A stretch of 64,000 bases of DNA from Candidatus Desulfosporosinus nitrosoreducens (GTDB taxonomy: Bacteria > Bacillota > Desulfitobacteriia > Desulfitobacteriales > Desulfitobacteriaceae): positions 1-64,000 of the forward strand of contig NZ_JAVHUW010000035.1 of the NCBI RefSeq assembly GCF_030954495.1. Direction: 5' to 3'. Positions 61,784 to 64,000 of the stretch are shown here, piece after piece. The position numbers and the translations under genes were made by a program. The notes under the pieces were generated by a model. The model was not told the origin of the DNA. It did no database searches and saw only the letters and a list, made by a program, of their open reading frames with translations. Every line of letters begins with the position of its first letter. Positions within the stretch are counted from its first letter, which is position 1.

Positions 61784-62800
61784 ATGAAGAAAAGAATACC
61801 GGTTGTCGTTGTTGTCTTGGCTCTTATTGCTCTTTTAGTTTGGGGAAATCAATATTTTAATCGTCCGCAAGATCTAAATACCTTTTCGGGAACTATTGAA
61901 GGGACCGAAGTTCCGGTACAGCCTGAACTCGCGGGAAAGATTGTCGATCTGAAGGTGCAGGAAGGTCAAACAGTTAAGACGGGAGACGTTATTGCCACGC
62001 TTGATGATAGTCAGGCTCAGATTTCCTTGGCTACGGCGAAAAGTGAACAAACTCAGGCCCAGGCCAAACTCAATGATCTGCTGGGAGGATCACGGGCGGA
62101 AGAGCTGCGCAGACTTGAAGCCGTCGTGGATCAAGCAAATGCCAGTGTCGAGGCTTTGGCGCCGAGTCTGCAGTTAGAAGAAAGTAATCTGGCGAACGAT
62201 CAAAAGCTTTATGCCAGCGGCAGCATAAGCAAACAGGCTCTGGATACCCAGCAAAACAAGTACGATACGATCAAAGCTCAGTATGAAGGTGCTCAGGCGA
62301 GCGTGAATGCGGCTCAGGCCAGTTTAGACCAAGCCCAGGCGGGCTATACCCAACCAACGATTCAGGCCCAGAAGGCAGCCGTGGATATGGCGGCTCAATC
62401 TGTTAAGGCGGCAGAGCTGAATTTAAGCAAGCTGACGATTAAAAGTCCCTTGAGCGGCCAGGTGCTTTATAAACAGGTAGAAGTCGGGCAAGTGGTCAAT
62501 TCCGGCACCACCTTGGTGACGATTCTTGATCCTGATGATTTGTCGATAAAAATTTATGTGCCGGAAGCCCAGTTAAATAAAGCCAAAGTGGGTGGAGTGG
62601 CCCACATTTCAGTCGATTCCTACCCTTCTAAAACCTTCAAGGGGCAAATTGCTTATGTCAGTACTCAGGCGGAGTTTACTCCGAAGAATGTCGAGACTAA
62701 AGAAGAACGGACAACGACGGTTTTTGAGGTAAAAATTAATATCACAGAAGGTAAAGACCAGCTGAAAGCAGGTATGCCGGCAGATGTGACCTTGGATTAG
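61784..62800 (+). CDS. HlyD/YbhG-type membrane fusion protein
   Basis: A 338-residue adaptor: N-terminal signal/membrane helix (PVVVVVLALIALLVWGNQYF), first lipoyl half (VPVQPELAGKIVDLKVQEGQTVKTGDVIATLDDSQAQ), a long alpha-helical hairpin (about 85-215, Gln/Ala-rich), second lipoyl half (LTIKSPLSGQVLYKQVEVGQVVNSGTTLVTILD) and a beta-barrel. It links the inner-membrane ABC exporter to the exterior. The site agggggag precedes ATG 61784. Confidence 0.93.
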   Translation: MKKRIPVVVVVLALIALLVWGNQYFNRPQDLNTFSGTIEGTEVPVQPELAGKIVDLKVQEGQTVKTGDVIATLDDSQAQISLATAKSEQTQAQAKLNDLLGGSRAEELRRLEAVVDQANASVEALAPSLQLEESNLANDQKLYASGSISKQALDTQQNKYDTIKAQYEGAQASVNAAQASLDQAQAGYTQPTIQAQKAAVDMAAQSVKAAELNLSKLTIKSPLSGQVLYKQVEVGQVVNSGTTLVTILDPDDLSIKIYVPEAQLNKAKVGGVAHISVDSYPSKTFKGQIAYVSTQAEFTPKNVETKEERTTTVFEVKINITEGKDQLKAGMPADVTLD

Positions 62801-62813
62801 AGGAGTGAGGATA

Positions 62814-63587
62814 ATGAATCTGGCGATAGATTGCCAAGGTCTTGTTAAACGGTTCGGGGCTTATACCGCCGTACAGGGTGCCACGTTTCAAATTCCGCCC
62901 GGGGCGATCATGGGTTTTGTAGGGCCCAATGGGGCCGGTAAGACAACGATTATTCGCATGGTATGCGGAGTCTTGGTTCCTACGGAGGGGCGGGCAACGG
63001 TTCTCGGGTTCGATGTCAAAACTCAGCCTGAGGAAATTAAGCAGCGAATCGGCTATATGTCTCAAAAATTCAGTCTTTACGATGATTTAACGGTTGCCGA
63101 GAATCTTGATTTTTATGCTGGAGTGTACAACCTGCGGGGGAAACAGGCCCGGAGTCAGAAGGAACGGGTTATTGAGCGGATCGGCTTGTTTGAGCGAACT
63201 CACCAAATAGTTTCTTCTCTCTCCGGTGGCTGGAAGCAGCGTGTGGCTCTGGCCTGTGCTCTGCTGCATAATCCTCAGCTCCTTGTTTTAGATGAACCGA
63301 CTGCCGGGGTAGACCCGGTATCCCGTAGAATTTTCTGGGACATTATTCGTAAATTGGCTGAAGAGGGAATGACAATTTTAGTCAGCACTCACTACATGGA
63401 CGAAGCGGCTTCCTGTGATTATCTGGGTTTTGTTTTTTATGGCCGCTTAATTGCCTTTGGCTCACCTGAGGAGATGAAACACCGGGAAGCCAAGGAGTCT
63501 CTGGACGATCTCTTTATTTATTATGTGGAGCATGAAGCCTCTGATGATCCCCGCAACTTTGCGGTAAGAAAAGGAGGTGCAGGCTAA
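62814..63587 (+). CDS. ABC-2 type exporter ATPase
   Basis: A 257-residue ATPase: Walker A GPNGAGKTT, Q-loop YMSQKFSLYDDLTVAENLDFYAGVY, signature LSGGWKQRVALACAL, Walker B LVLDEPTAGVDP, H-loop VSTHYMDEA. The E. coli counterpart YbhF has two such domains; here there is one. ATG 62814 is preferred because gaggagtgagg precedes it. Its stop overlaps the next gene by one base. Confidence 0.94.
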   Translation: MNLAIDCQGLVKRFGAYTAVQGATFQIPPGAIMGFVGPNGAGKTTIIRMVCGVLVPTEGRATVLGFDVKTQPEEIKQRIGYMSQKFSLYDDLTVAENLDFYAGVYNLRGKQARSQKERVIERIGLFERTHQIVSSLSGGWKQRVALACALLHNPQLLVLDEPTAGVDPVSRRIFWDIIRKLAEEGMTILVSTHYMDEAASCDYLGFVFYGRLIAFGSPEEMKHREAKESLDDLFIYYVEHEASDDPRNFAVRKGGAG

Positions 63588-64000
63588 TGCTGCGATTTTC
63601 CTGGGTCCGCTTTCTGGCGGTCTTAAAAAAAGAATTTATTCATATCCGCCGGGACCGGGCCAGTTTAATTATGGCGATTGCTATGCCTATCGGGATGCTC
63701 CTTTTGTTTGGCTATGCAGTAAACACTGATGTGGAGCATCTTCCTACGGTGGTTTGGGACCAATGCCAAACTGCGGATAGCAGGGATTTTATCACGTCTG
63801 TCCGCAACACCCAATATTTAGATCCGGATGATTTTGTTTCCGGGTATCAACAAATTGAGGATTATTTGGATAGCGGAAAAGCGCGGGCCGCGGTAATTAT
63901 CCCGCCGGATTTTGGCAAGCATCTGCAGGGCCAAGAACAGGCAACAGTTCAGGTGCTGGTTGACGGCTCCGATCCGACAGTGGCCCGGGCGGTCATGTCG
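63587..64000 (+). CDS. ABC-2 type permease, cut by the window edge
   Basis: An open frame from ATG 63587 to the end of the window (138 codons, no stop). It begins MLRFSWVRFLAVLKKEFIHIRR, then a membrane helix (ASLIMAIAMPIGMLLLFGYAV) and the extracytoplasmic start of an ABC-2/YhhJ-like permease with KARAAVIIPPDFGKHL. The site aaggaggtg lies just upstream. It completes the exporter with the preceding genes; the rest lies beyond the window. Confidence 0.88.
   Translation, partial: MLRFSWVRFLAVLKKEFIHIRRDRASLIMAIAMPIGMLLLFGYAVNTDVEHLPTVVWDQCQTADSRDFITSVRNTQYLDPDDFVSGYQQIEDYLDSGKARAAVIIPPDFGKHLQGQEQATVQVLVDGSDPTVARAVMS

Overview
The window reads as a chromosomal segment of an anaerobic, mid-GC Firmicute of the Desulfosporosinus/Desulfitobacterium type (Clostridia, Peptococcaceae-like). 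This is an inference from gene content: MurT/GatD, flavodiiron protein, ferredoxin-nitroreductase, SplB-like and YhcC-like radical SAM proteins, sigma-54 control circuits, a probable selenoprotein and Gram-positive ribosome binding sites. About 60 protein genes are supported. I saw no rRNA, tRNA, CRISPR array, transposase or prophage gene.

Layout. 1-1261: an HD-domain gene flanked by composite palindromic repeats. 1313-2268 (minus): a fluoride riboswitch, fluoride channel crcB and a DUF190 gene. 2437-6861: assorted genes (small basic protein, two radical SAM proteins, a HEAT-like/DNA methyltransferase fusion, a VOC protein). 6883-9202: a divergent pair made of a predicted glutamate 2,3-aminomutase operon and a BusR-like GntR/RCK_C regulator, with an inverted repeat bracketing the aminomutase promoter. 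9199-13947: acpS, nnr, alr and a ClC transporter with an RCK_C tail. 14466-20539: glutamate synthase gltB-gltD. 20734-29414: FAD oxidoreductase, nitroreductase, murT-gatD, mazE-mazF, a C26 peptidase, two SHOCT proteins and cobK. 29615-30056: a decayed sensor-kinase gene. 30182-31300: a thioredoxin-CcdA fusion with an in-frame UGA at the first active-site position (probable selenocysteine). It runs tail to tail with a DUF2318/LolD-like ATPase/two-permease operon (34956-31257). That operon has a sigma-54-type promoter facing it and is divergent from an NtrC-type two-component system (35462-37951). 38068-44401: the complete ribose operon rbsRKDACB with two operators. 44535-47298: a MacB-like adaptor/ATPase/permease set. 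47362-54612: ferredoxin, metallophosphoesterase, flavodiiron protein, diguanylate cyclase, FadR-like regulator and ilvD. 54869-60958: a PAS/AAA+ sigma-54 activator followed by a CoA-transferase/SDR/GntP-permease operon with a near-ideal -24/-12 promoter and an inverted-repeat enhancer. 61099-64000: TetR, HlyD, ABC ATPase and the start of an ABC-2 permease, cut by the window edge.

Three circuits stand out. (1) An osmolyte circuit: beta-glutamate synthesis placed under a probable c-di-AMP-sensing repressor. (2) A redox/metal module: DUF2318 and FtsX-type permeases plus a selenothioredoxin-CcdA, with the transporter probably activated from a sigma-54 promoter by the adjacent two-component system. 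(3) A self-contained sigma-54 catabolic operon for a short-chain (hydroxy) acid. All functional assignments come from reading motifs and gene order; no database search was run.
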